From positions 942,580 to 1,006,579 of the forward strand of contig VZSF01003260.1 of assembly GCA_013398295.1 (NCBI GenBank): 64,000 nucleotides of DNA, in the 5' to 3' direction. Positions within the stretch are counted from its first letter, which is position 1; every line of letters begins with the position of its first letter. A program made the position numbers and the translations under genes. The DNA comes from Chionis minor (lineage: Eukaryota > Chordata > Aves > Charadriiformes > Chionididae). Of this stretch, positions 1-12,306 are shown in pieces. Below the pieces are notes generated by a model. It did not search any database. It worked only from the letters and a program-made list of their open reading frames with translations, and was not told where the DNA came from.

Positions 1-746
1 CCACAAGCGGAGGTGTTCTTGATCTGGCTCGTTGTTCCTTTTTCCTATGCATATACTTCTTTGAGAATTGGATCTAAAGAGGCATAGAGCATGGGAAAAT
101 GGGGCAACTGAGGTACTTCACCATTCATTTCAAACAGCATTGCCAAGGTGACTGTAGAAATGTGTAGAGAAAAACAGATGTATGAAGAAATTAAAGGTTA
201 ATTTATGAAACTCTCACTCAATCATCAAAAACTGAAAAAGAAGATACCAGTGTTATTTACTCTGATACAATGATTGAATGTTGGTTTCATCCTAAAAACC
301 TGATTTATCACAAGAATAATACTTTAAGCATTTATCTGAACTATAGTATTTAATACATTGCTTGGTTTAATGTTCTACCTAAAACATATGTATTGCTAAG
401 AAGCTACTTCTATAGTCCTTACTCCCATAGACCTCCAATTGAAAATAACAGGAATGTAGTTGCACAAACTGCAAAAATCCAGCTTTTTGGACTTAGCTGC
501 TGGGAGTCAGTGTTGAATTCAGCTAGTGCTGAATCAGGTGTGTAAGGCCCCGTCACGCAAATATTACCCAAGTGGGCTGTCTTCAATGTACTCTTTATTC
601 TTCAGACTTGATCCTTTAAGATCCTAAGTACTTTTTACTTGATGCTTGCATGTGTGGCATTACAAATTCTTCTCTTTTGAATATCAGACCGTTAATAGTA
701 AATAAAATAATAAATGTGCTAATTTTTTTTTCTTCTTTCATCCACA
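1..746. other. AT-rich DNA, nothing recognised
   Basis: No coding exon, RNA gene or repeat is recognised here. The stretch ends in a T-rich tract followed by CCACAG at about 741-746, which could be a splice acceptor for the candidate exon that follows. Confidence 0.4.
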
Positions 747-1194
747 GGTACCTTGGAAATGGAAGTGTAGATGTTCTCTTGGCTTTTTTCATTCGGTAGA
801 AAAATGGTCATTAAACACATTTTGTATATTTCTGTCCAGTTACTTTTAGTCTATATAGCAATGCATCACAGCAATTCTGGGGGAAAAAATACTGCTATTA
901 TGAAGCAATGTAACTGTACGTACTGCATGTCAAATAAAAATCTAATGTTTCAGTCACAGATCATAAGTTTGCTTTACCTTGCATTACAAATTCTAGTAAG
1001 TCTTGTAAAGCTATGCACTCAGAAAAAGCAAAACTGGGTGCATTACAAGTCATTTTACTCAGTGGTTATTGTTATGCTGTACTATTCAAGCCTAAATGAA
1101 TATTTCAGAAGTTACTCTTTCATTTGTCTGTAACACTATAGTGTCAAAGGACTATTTTATTTACATGTCACTTTTTAAATTAGAAGGCAATAAA
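747..1194 (+). other. candidate terminal exon and 3' UTR of an unidentified gene
   Basis: A pyrimidine tract and CCACAG end just before 747. Downstream, one frame reads 16 codons (YLGNGSVDVLLAFFIR) to a TAG near 798, and a second frame runs only seven codons to a stop at about 767-769. An AATAAA poly(A) signal lies at 1189-1194. In human, ADAM8 is the gene beyond VENTX and would point this way, so the tail of a convergent ADAM8-like gene is possible by synteny. The peptide does not let me recognise ADAM8 or any other family. The ATG-initiated ORF at 771-1133 would lie inside the UTR and has no gene-like composition. Weak call. Confidence 0.2.
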
Positions 1195-1199
1195 AAATT

Positions 1200-4100
1200 G
1201 CTTACACAACTGTATGATTATTCACTGATATCACATTAAAGCTTGTGTTAAAGGGGATGGAAGTACATAAGCAATACATTAGTAAATTCACTTGTGACAG
1301 AACGGAGGGATTTTTTTAATATAAAAAAATATTATATGTAATAATGGTCATTAAAATCTAGAGTAACCTCCAGAATCACTGCACAGAGGTGGAAAAAGGC
1401 ATACAAACCAAACAAAAATATAAATAAACAAGAGACAAACCCCATATAACTCACAGTTTCTCAAATTCCACAAAGATTGCATATTAATATAAAATTTAAA
1501 AAGCAATTATATCAGAAAAGTGTATATTTTACCTTTAATACATCTCTTGTATAATTTAGCCTATAACAATTCCTAGACCCCTATGCAACAAAACTACAAC
1601 TGATGCTTTTTTCTTTTCTTTTTTTTAAGACACAGAATACACAGTTTAAATTAAAAAATAATGTTATCTCACCTATTACCAAAAAGATAACAAAACAAAG
1701 TGTTTGAGGTTGGAGTGAAATCAATAAAAATATCAGGCCAAAGAGCAACGGTATCAAGCATGGTAGTACCAAGACGAGTAGCAAGATTGAACTGAAGGAG
1801 TAAAATATGAATATCAAAAACAAGATACTTTTAGTATTTGATATATTTTTTTAATTTAAAAATAGTAGCTTTTATTAAAAAAGTTAGAACAACCAGATAG
1901 ACTACCTAAAAATCAAACAAGAAACACAATGTTTATATTCATTCACTGTGTTTTGGGAATAATTTCAGCTCATTTACAAAAGCTTGGGGGAGGGGGTGTG
2001 TGTGAACTGATAAACAAGCACCTCATTGAATTTTTTTTATGGTTTTGGGTTGGTTTTTTATGGTTTTAAAATGCTCTGAGAAGAGTGAATCTAGTTCTCA
2101 GTCTTCTTAGGCACCACTGGTCCCAGCTTTCGCGTCTGAAGTCAAAACTTTACAAACTGTAACATACCTCTAAATGTTCTCAAACTCCACTTTTTTTTTT
2201 TTTAATAACTCCAACACACCAGCCTTTGTAAACATATACAAAGCAATGAAACAACAGGACATACAATTGATAAAACCCAGGACAGATACCGGAAGCAGAA
2301 CTAGCAAATCTGGAGAAGGGATGGGACAACAATGGGATAGCGAAGCAGGGTTTTCCATCTCTATCCAGTTTGTGTTTAATCTCTCAAACACAAACCCCAA
2401 CCCTATGCTTAAATATCTTCCTGAAAAAGGCTAAAGAGAGAGTAAAAGGCATATTTAATGTGCAGGTGGAGAGACCTTTTCCCTTTTTCTTCATGGCACA
2501 GTGTAAGATCCAAACTAATTAGCATAAAAAAAACTTTAAGTGGGAGCAGTAAAGCTAGGACATAAGCACAGGAGAATCCCGTTCTGTAAGGCTTAAGTAG
2601 AAAAGCAAAACCCTAGCTAATAATGTCCTTTTCACCTCCTGAAAACATCAGGGTAAGGCAAACTGACAAAACAGTATGATGACAATAACATACCACTGTT
2701 CAACAACCGTATTGCAGTTTGTACCACGACCTGAGTTAAACGGGTAGTGAGAGCTTTAACAAAATTCCTTTGTACAAATATTCCTATTGTTCATTCTGTT
2801 TGTCTGTTCTCATATAACCCTTAGGAAACTGGAAAAAACGGGAGACAGGAGAGGGGAAAGTGTGAACTTACCTCTATCTGCAGATAAAAGTACAAAGTGC
2901 CCATTACTAAATAAAATAAAAGTGAAGTCAGATATGAATCAAGACAGTGATGAACACTGACACTACACCAGTTGCACAAAGAGAAAAGCATCAAGTTGGA
3001 AAGGAATTTTGACCATTTACTGTTCTAAAGCATTGCATCTACCTCAAATACTAGAAGAAATTTAGTAAAATTCAGTGTCTTAGGGTTTTAAAGTACTTTC
3101 ATGACCAGTTTTTCTCCCTAGGGATAGGGTCCTTTCTATCAGCAGAAACACGATTAGATTATCACTCTATAAGAAAACAAAGATTACTAAACCCCAAGCT
3201 TTGGTTGCATTACAACAAACACCAGCGTTTCACCTTATAATGACTGGAGTGTAATCATGTCAGGCTCCACACACTGTACAATTGCTCCTCTGTATCCTGT
3301 AACAGGTAATGGAAGCAGATTTTCCCTTTGGGAAGTTTTTCACCACTGTATTTCATCTGAACCAAGATTTGTTTCAAGATTCTATGTTGTACTGATTTTG
3401 AACTAGATAATTGGTGTACGTTTTATGCACAGATTGATAGTATCAGCATATGTGATACTTCAAGCTAATTTGAAATACTGGAGGTCTCAATTCTTGAAGT
3501 CAGCTGTACAAGCAAGAGACTCTATACCTGAGAAAAATTTAAAATTGGAAACTATTTCTAAATAGGAATAAAATTATAAAAATAAATCATTATCAGCTCA
3601 ATAAACTATGTAAATGTGCAGGTCCCAGATATCAGAAATCACTCAGTAAGGACAGATACATCATCTATAAGTCCTACAACCTACATGTGAACGTGTATTT
3701 ATCCGAAATAGAGTTATCTTACAATTTTAACTGCATTTTCCATTCATCTCCCCAGACAAATCTCCATAGCCAAAAAATACTGCTGTACATACAAGCGTGT
3801 ATGCTGTTTATCACCTCTACATAGAAAAAACCCTTAAACCATCCAGTTTTTGACCAACAGTAAATATGTGACAGAGGTGATGAAACCAAACACACAGCAC
3901 AGAAAACTATAAAGGTTAAATCATGAACCACCTAAGATAATTTCATTTCAAGCATCTTAAAACATTTTTTCAAATTCAAAAATCCTTATTTCATAATGCA
4001 GAAAATATTCCTCAAAACAGAAGACTAATTCATCAGTACTACACCTGTAATATTAATAAAGAATAGCATTGCAACTGTTACAGAGTTATTCTATGCACCA

Positions 4101-6260
4101 TGTTATCTATAGGAATATCTGATAAACACACATGAAAAAAATAATTCAGGTAATTCCTAAATATTTCCAGGTTTTTTTCTAGATGCTCTAAAGCACCCCC
4201 AAACCCAAACAGATTTACCTAAAACAAAAAACTGTACTGAAAAAATATATTTATTGTCTATTAATGCAGCAAATACTATGAAACTAATCCACTGCCTCCA
4301 AATAAAGAGCACAGCACTAGGAGAGTCAGGAAATAAATTAGTTTAATCTAAGTTACAATGCCTGCACTTTTAAAAACTTTTGGCCAACTATGATTTCCCA
4401 TTTGTTATGGCGTTGGTTTTGTAATCACAACTTAAAAGCAGTGAAAAGGATGGAAGGGGTGACACCTCAATCCCCTTCTTCTTAACCTGATAGTCTCTTC
4501 CTGAATTTGCACTGCCTATGGCAGTTTTCAAACCCTTCCATATATGATTAACTCGGTAATGAAGCAGTTAAAAAAAAAAAAAAAGAAAACAAAACACCAA
4601 ACCAAAACCAACCATGCAAGCAAACCCACAGTTCTCTGTTGTGATAGCGGGTTATGCATGAATCAAACTTCCTCTAATAGAAGGATCCAAGAAGTGTCAG
4701 TCCTAGCAAAAATAAGGAACAGGAGTGTGCAACCGGAAGTTGAGAAGGGAAGTGCAACAGCACTGTAAACTATTAGGTAAGGTCACTTACAGTTGTGGAA
4801 CAATTCTCTAAGGCACACAAATAGTTCAGACAAATCAACTGGAAGCAGAAACTAGATTTTCTGAAGAATTGCTGCAAGAGAAATTCAATGGTCCTTCGCT
4901 GCTTCAAAAGAAGTCTCTGGGATCTGACAGAATTAGAACTCTCAACTAATCCTGTTAAGCTTTGAGCTGGTAGAGAAAAGCTAGCCTTCAGCTGTTTAGT
5001 ATATTTTGCCACTTAGAAATATTTTTTTTCCCTTAATCATCTCTTCCTTAGTTTACATGTTGGGAGATACTGATAAACATTGTGGGTTTCAATTACATCT
5101 GATGCATTTTAAGATATCAAAAACAATCCAACAAAAGCCCTCTCAGAAGTCAGGCTAAATTAACTTCATTGCAGTTTTTCATTATCAGTACATGCAATAT
5201 CCTTACAAGACACAGGGAACAAAGTCTTTTTTCAGAAATTGTACCCTTATATTTGGTAACAATGTGCATTCCTTGACCAGTATCCTGCTATTCCCATGAC
5301 TCCCCGTTCCTACTTTTGCCTCACTGTATCTGTGCCTTAAACTAGATCAGACCAAGATACCCAGGGAGGAGAAAAAAAAAAAGAAAAAGCAAAAAAGCAG
5401 CAGTGGACAGCAAATCTGCTTCCCACCCCCCACTGGAATTTGTTCTGTGATCTGTTTCGTTTTGTACCTGCAAAACCAGCTGCATTGATACAATAAAGAA
5501 AGAGAAGCAGAAGTTGGAAGGACGCTTAGGAACATCTTTGGAATCGTCATTTGAGAAAAGAGACAGTGGTTACATTTTCTCTGTACTCACTTTCTCTAAC
5601 ACACAAATACCTGTGACAGATTTGCCCTAGAGAAAAAAAACAAGACTTAGCTAGAAGGAAATATGTTCATCTCTGCCTTTTTCAAAAACTCACGTGTAGA
5701 TTTAATTCTCTGTAACGCTACCTGTCAGCACTGGCATAAGTGACAGTGAGAAAGCAATAAGGAATCATGGTCTGTACATCCAAATACTGTATTTTGCTAT
5801 AAAACCAAACACAATTAGCAGCAACATGCTATACCATAGACATTTAGATTAATTTTTAACTGAAACTAAAGCTAAGACTTCAAATTCATGTTCCAGCATC
5901 TACATAAAAAGTTTTTTCTTTTTGAAGATGTCAAGAAGTCAGTTTCATTACTACATGTAAACAAGAAAGGTGCAGTTCTATGTGAAGAATTGATGAGATT
6001 TAAAAGCTCGCTGGTGCTGAAAAGGAACAGTCCCTCATACTTTCCTCCTCCTACTTACCTTGCACCAACACAGGCTACTTTTCTGACCCTCAGTTAACTC
6101 TTACTAAAGACATCCAGAAAGAGGAAAATTCTTGCGTTTAGGTTTCAAGAAAAAAAAAAAAAAAACAACACAGAACAAAACCCACCAAACTCAAACTCAA
6201 ATATTTTTCTTCGTTACTTTCGTTTGGGTTTTTTCACCGAAGAACTGCAGTTTAATGAGA
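1200..6260. other. AT-rich intergenic DNA, no gene seen
   Basis: Only short random ORFs are present. A/C- or G/T-rich low-complexity tracts occur at about 2030-2070, 4569-4625 and 6151-6200. No LINE or LTR and no exon with a recognisable product was found on either strand. Confidence 0.5.
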
Positions 6261-6269
6261 ATTTACACA

Positions 6270-6430
6270 CTACGCATTGCGGGGGGGGGAAGGGGGGGGT
6301 CGCAAAGAGCCGGGCAGCGCTGTTCCCACGGCTGTGCCCCAGCCGGAGCCGGGCTCTCCCGCGCTCTCGGCGCTCCCCCTGCCGACATTCCGCGGGACAC
6401 ACGGGAAGCCAGGAGCGGCCATAGGGAGAT
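6270..6430. promoter_or_regulatory. isolated CpG-rich patch
   Basis: A roughly 160-bp GC- and CpG-rich block begins at two G-runs (about 6281-6299) inside otherwise AT-rich DNA. Overlapping ORFs in several frames reflect base composition, not coding. It may be a small CpG island or promoter of an unannotated transcript. No TATA box, exon or product could be tied to it. Confidence 0.35.
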
Positions 6431-8540
6431 GGAGAGAACGTCAAACCAAAGGAGACTGGGCTTTCGAAAGCAGAGATGAAGGAAAGGAAGGAGTGGATGG
6501 TTATGAAGCACATGGGGAGACAAGAGCTACAATACAACCCGCTCCAAAATTTGGGATTACAATGACTATCCCTATCAGCAAAATGTATGTTACCATTTTT
6601 GATAGTGAGCTTTGATACAAACCCACATTGCGGATTTTTTTTTTTAATAAATCTTTGTAAATATTGAGCAATAAATAAATAAATTTACTTCGCAAATAGG
6701 AGCTGAAAATTTTAAACATACTGGAATTACTCATACAATCTTAATACTACTTCATAAAACATGCATTACAATGTGGCTTAAATTAAATCCTCTCTGCCCT
6801 ATAAATTATTACTCTCCCCCCCCATAGGAGTCCTCCTCCATTCTGCAGCCTTATCAGCTGTAGATATGGGAAGCTGTAGGTCAAGTGAAAAAGGGAAAGC
6901 AGAAAAAAAAAGGAAAAATCTTACAATGAAGAATGGTTAATGACATATCAAACAACTTACTTCTTCTGTCAGGGACCATCCTGTGAGATGGGGTTTTTTT
7001 AAACAAATATCCTGACATTTTTTCTTTTCTTTTTTTTTCTTTTTTTTTGGTGTGTGTGTCTTATAATATGTCAAGGGAATAAGTAAAGATTAAGCACTAT
7101 CTGAATTCTAAAAAAGTACTGTTTTGCATTAAAAGTACTTTTTTTCCATTACCATATGATATCCTTTAAGGAAGAAAAGCACTACCCACTTTCAGAGGGA
7201 GCCTGAAAGCAATGATAGACTACCCCTTTACTGGAGCACAACGTGCTATTAAAATTAAGCTGTTACTCAACTATTGCTGAATCCCAGATGCACAGCACTT
7301 AAATGGAAGGGCGTGCTTTTAGCCCATTAACAAATCCTTCTTTGAGTACTGCAAAGTGCCACTAGGTGACGTAATTCAGCGCCATCAGAAGAGGCCTTGC
7401 ACCAGCACAAGCAAGGAACATTCAATTTGATGAAGTACTGGAGCAAGGAGCTGAGGACATACTAAGAGGTCAAACTAGTCTCATCAGAACATCTAGAAAA
7501 GCTGGCAAAAAGGAAGACATGGAAGTAAAAGTCATATTCAAAAATCATTATTTATTTACTAGTGAGTTACATATGTGTCTGCACATCACTCCGGTTCCTC
7601 CCTTAGCTTCTCTGTTTGGACAAAGGGAGTAATTATACTGACCCATTGACTGTAAAGACACCAGCATTTATTTCTATAAAGCAACAAAACTACTCACTAC
7701 TGAAAGGAATCATCCTCCTTCTTCATCTTCCCTTCCACGCACCAAGTATTCTTCTGTGCAAGTTATAGAACTCATCCACCTGAGCAGGTTTAGCTCTCAT
7801 AGCTGTTAAAAAGTCATTTATTTTTCTTTTTTTCCTGTTTGATTCCTGCCAGATTAGAAACCTAAATGGATTCCCCGATAGATCAGATGGTTACCTAAAC
7901 TCAGAGCAAGTGGGGAAAAGCATGCCTAGAAAGAAGGAGCAAGGAGCGAAACTACTCCCTTCAACAGCAGAGAGCTATTAAGGTTACCTGACCTATTTCG
8001 TTTAGCTAGGTGTGCCTTTTGTACGAGGTAGAAATGAATGTGGTACATAACATTTTTATCCAATGAACACCCATAGAAATTGTTCAAATGATTTAATTAG
8101 CCTGTCTCCAGTGTCTTTCATTGCTTAGATACTTTCACTGCTAGCATACTGACAAATCCTAGTACAGCTTCCATGCACTGTTTTCCATAATCTAATCAAC
8201 ACCACCAGAATAATTGTTAATTTGCAGGAGCTGATGCAATGACTAAAAACATATTAATTACTATGAGACACTCCATAAAGTTATTTCAACAAGAAGCTTA
8301 AATAGAAGAAAACATAGCTCTATGATACCAAACATTTTCACTGAAATCTTGATCAAGAAAAGTTATCATTAAATCGAAGCAGTAAAACGTGAGCCAGTTA
8401 CACCTCCACTACACTTCCCTGGCTTACTATTTACATTCAAAGTTTTGGTCATTATGGTTTTTGTAGCCTATAGCCTATATATTCATAGAAAGTGCTAATA
8501 ATCAATGGAAGATGGGATAAATGTTGCATCACAGAACCTG

Positions 8541-8660
8541 CCAATTGTTAATTGCTAACCAGAAACACACGGCAATTACCCTTTAAATTGTAATTGCTTT
8601 CATGTGATGGTCGCTTATGGCATTACAATCGCTCCATCAAAGTCCTTTGAATGGGGGCTT
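8541..8660. promoter_or_regulatory. candidate homeodomain/TCF site cluster
   Basis: Within about 120 bp there are several homeodomain-type cores (CAATTG, TTAATTG, CAATTA, GTAATTG). An inverted pair of TCF/LEF-like cores follows: ATCAAAG at 8636-8642 and CTTTGAA at 8645-8651, separated by two bases. No gene overlaps it. A role as a VENTX-cluster enhancer is inference from motif density alone. Confidence 0.3.
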
Positions 8661-10069
8661 TGCCTCAAGCCATGTTCTGTATCTTAGGTAAATCGTCACA
8701 GTAACACTCAACCCACGAATATTAGCATTTAAAAAAAATGTAATTCACTTCAAGCATATGTTTTCTTATGTTTGTCACCTTCGTAGCCACTGACACTCCC
8801 TCTTCTAGTTTTGTTGAGCTCCCTGTTAAGTTTTAACATTGCAGGATCGCATGATCTCACAAAAATGTTTGTTATGAATCAGGACCCAAAAAACCCTAAA
8901 CCACTAAAGTATCAACTAAAGGGAAACACGACAGAAAGATCTTACAGAAAAACAAACAATCATGTTAAGTAATATTAAAAGCCTAAAAGAAACCCCAAAA
9001 CCCACCCACACAACACCGCACAAATACAAAATGGATATTGAGTTGCTAATGTAGGAGAACACTATACATTTTTTATAGTGCAGTCACATGCCAACACAGG
9101 AAAGTTTAGTCATTATCATCTACTTCTGTTTACAATAAATGGGCCAGTATTTACAACACGGGCGGCTATCAGTGCCACTTTCATTATATACCTGGACATG
9201 GTTGTCTGCTAACAGTTAAACCAACACAAAAATATTGTTGCCAATACATTTTATTTTACCCAAGAAACAGAAGTCCTTAATGGTACGTCTAACCGTGTTG
9301 TTTACAATTATAAATGAAAGCTACTGGTATCGTTTTTGGAGTGATTTCACTAAATGCAAAAACACCTCAGTAGCAAAGATTCTCAGAGCAATTCTGACAC
9401 AAATCTGTGAAAGCGTTTATCACCAACAGATAAAGCAAAGAAGACTCACCACCACCCCCCTTTAAAAAGATACTTGATTTTTCAGAAGAGCTGGACAATA
9501 GGGAAATCCCTACTCCTAGCCTCCTGTCTCAGGTTATTCAGTCCCATGTATAAAGTAGGAAGGAAGCCTCACCAGCCTAACCACGGCATGAATCTGAACG
9601 ACAGCCCTCCTACAAAAATATTACATTAACTTCCTGTATCTTTTGAAATTAAGGATTTTCTCCTAAAAGCTACAAAATTGACTATTCCAATCTAGTGCTT
9701 TAATAACATGATCAATGATTGAAGGTTAAAAAAAAAAAAAACACAACCAAACAAACACCAAAACACAGCCAAACCAACCCATAAGTTTCATTGACGCTAA
9801 AATACAAATTTAAAAACTGACATCATAGTGGCAATCCTTTCGTTGCTTAAAAACATTTGTCCATCTTTTAAAGTAAACGCAATAATAATTTACAACTAGA
9901 AACAATAATATAATGAAGGAATTATGTTTTATTGCTTAGATGTTATCTGTAACACTAAATATATTACTCTGATCCACTTTAGAAATTGCCTATGACTCTA
10001 CCGTTTTTCCAGACCAAACTTTATTCTTTCCGGGACTAATTTGTAGGATTAGGAACCAAGCTAACTTTT

Positions 10070-10109
10070 TTATATATATACACACACACACACACATATA
10101 TATATATAA
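10070..10109. repeat. (TA)n(CA)n(TA)n microsatellite
   Basis: A simple repeat of about 40 bp: a TA run, then about eight CA units, then a second TA run. Confidence 0.9.
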
Positions 10110-12194
10110 CTATCCATTTCAGACAAATTGTCCTGAACGCTGAATTATTTCCCAGTCTTTTTTCCCATAACTTTACACTAAGGCTTCCAGACTCTACCCC
10201 TTCATTGTCGTCAAAGCAGACTATTAACCAACAGGCTCCTTCCTGTTTGGGGGGGTGTGGCTTGGTGGGGTTTTTTTGTTGTTGGTTTTGGTTGGTTTTT
10301 TTGGTATTCTGTTTGTTTGTGTTTAAGATTGATTTCATCTGGTGAATGTAGAAAAAGAATCTGCAGATTTCTCTGTAGGTTTGGGGGTTTTTTTCATTCA
10401 AAAGGAAAGACATAACTTCTAATTTGCATCTTAATTGTTTTGAAAAGCTGTAGATTGCTGTGGGTGGAATTAGAAGCACATGAAGACAATGCAACTGCCA
10501 TCCTTGCTAGTCTATTCGGATAAGCTTTTCAGTAAAACATTAGTGTCAGCTAAGCACGGTTGTTTCTTTACTTTGAAGCATGTTTAGACCTAGAAGTATC
10601 ATGCTGATTAAAAAAAAACCTCCACAAACAAACAAAAAAACCCCACACAACACAGATTGTGTTGCCCAGTGGATATTCAAGAGAAGTTTTCTCATTATTA
10701 AAGGAGAACAGAAGATTTTTAACTGCACATGTATGTATGAATATTCAAAGTCAGACTCTAAAAATTTCCTTATTTATGTCGTCAGACTTAGCAAAAGGGT
10801 GTGTAAATCCCATTATGTTTTATGGGAGAAAATAACATTCCTACCTGAGAAAATACAGAAAACCTTAGAGGAAAAAGAGCTAGAAGGGCAGCATTATCTG
10901 ACTTTTGCCATCTCGCTACAAATACTTCCCCGTTCATAAAAGACGATTTGAAGTTCTTTGAAATCTAAGAATTAGCATGTTGTCTCAAACACGTTCAGCT
11001 CTGCGAGAAAGCGAGTTCATTATCTCCGACTGTATAAACTCAAGCAGTAGTGAGTGTTTGCCGAAACAACCCGTAAATGTGTTGGCCTGTGTTTGCAGAG
11101 GATAAGGACTGTGCCATCCCAGGCCCACTTCAGATCGTAAAAGTGGTTCTTTTCTCACCCTTATCCGATTCATCCCTGAACAGACTGCCTCTGAACAGAG
11201 AGTTTACACTCCTCTTCTTTGATCTACTTTATAAGAGCATCAGAAGTGTTTACTTTGAAATGCACACGATTCTTTCTTGGGGTGCAGGGAAAGGAGATCA
11301 TGTTTTAAGACACGAACAGATAAATTCGAGGTAATTAGTCATTTTCTCAGTGTTTCTCATCCTGTCCAGTATCCTGAAACATAACTGTTTACTCTTAAAT
11401 AAATTCATAAGAATTATCTCATTCCACTACCTATTAGGTAATTCAAAATTCCTCCCCCCTCCCCCGCTTTCTACTAATGACCTAGCCCATTGCCATGCTA
11501 ACTCTGCTGTGATCTAGTTTCAAACCTTCCCTCGCTGTAGACTTTTTTAAATCTCTGATACTACATAAGCTGGAGTCAACAACCGTACCTCACACTTCAG
11601 AAGATCGGCGAGAAGTCGTAGTTGCAGCACTGAAAAACCTTTAACCCCGCGTTTCCAACTGACTCCTTGTTCAAACAACATCTACCCACTTCGCCTTGAT
11701 AAACAGTAGCGTGTTACTCATAGGCGTATTGGGAGGATACTAGTATCGGCATTTCTCCGTAATTTTTACCTGTTTGCAAGCTCGAGGACTACGTACTCGT
11801 TCCTATCTCGAATCACTCTCCTTCGGTGGTAGAAAGGCAACGGGATTCTTCCAAGCCAAACAGGCGAGAGGGGCTCCAAATTTGGCCTTAAGCCTCAGAA
11901 AAGAGGCCCCTTTATGTCCTCCTTTGTTACCAATCCCTTCTGAATCCTCGTCCTTCGTACCAGGAGATAAAGACCGAAAGCCGCGGCGTGGCTCAAGAGT
12001 CGAGGCCAGCTCGGGCTGCACGAAAAGCGCGGGCCGTGATGCAATTAGCGGCAGCTACGTGGTCAAGAGACGCCTCAGCGCTGAACTTGGCGCCAGGTCA
12101 GGTAGCCTTGAGTCCCGCTAACTACCTCGTTCAGAGATTAGGCGGATGTAACAATCACCTTAAAGGGGAGATTAAAGCGCCTCTCAATGGGGTC

Positions 12195-12260
12195 CTTTGT
12201 TCTCGGCCTCATCTGATGCTCTGCGGCCTTCCCAAACCGCGTCGCGGAAGGCGCTTTAAA
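12195..12260 (+). promoter_or_regulatory. core promoter of VENTX-like gene 1
   Basis: A TTTAAA element at 12255-12260 sits about 47 bp above the ATG and may act as a weak TATA box. A CTTTGTT core (TCF/SOX-type) lies at 12195-12201. Spacing resembles that of the other two homeobox genes in the window, though the CATCAAAG-AGATAA pair seen there is not present in the same form. Confidence 0.4.
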
Positions 12261-12306
12261 TGTTTGTCCCCACAGCCGGGGCGGCCGCAGTGAGCGGGGA
12301 GCGGCG

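Larger units (their letters stand above)
6430..12130. other. AT-rich intergenic DNA, no gene seen
   Basis: No coding exon is recognised. The stretch contains a TA/CA microsatellite at 10070-10109, A/C- and G/T-rich low-complexity tracts (about 8990-9020, 9727-9785, 10240-10330, 10608-10655) and a candidate regulatory element near 8541-8660. The 152-residue minus-strand ORF at 10036-10494 reads through the microsatellite and G/T tract and is judged spurious. Confidence 0.5.

Noticed and set aside
771..1133. 120-codon ORF near the left edge
   Set aside because: AT-rich, no domain, and it would lie within the 3' UTR of the candidate terminal exon.
10036..10494. 152-codon minus-strand ORF
   Set aside because: Translates a microsatellite and a G/T-rich tract; low-complexity product.
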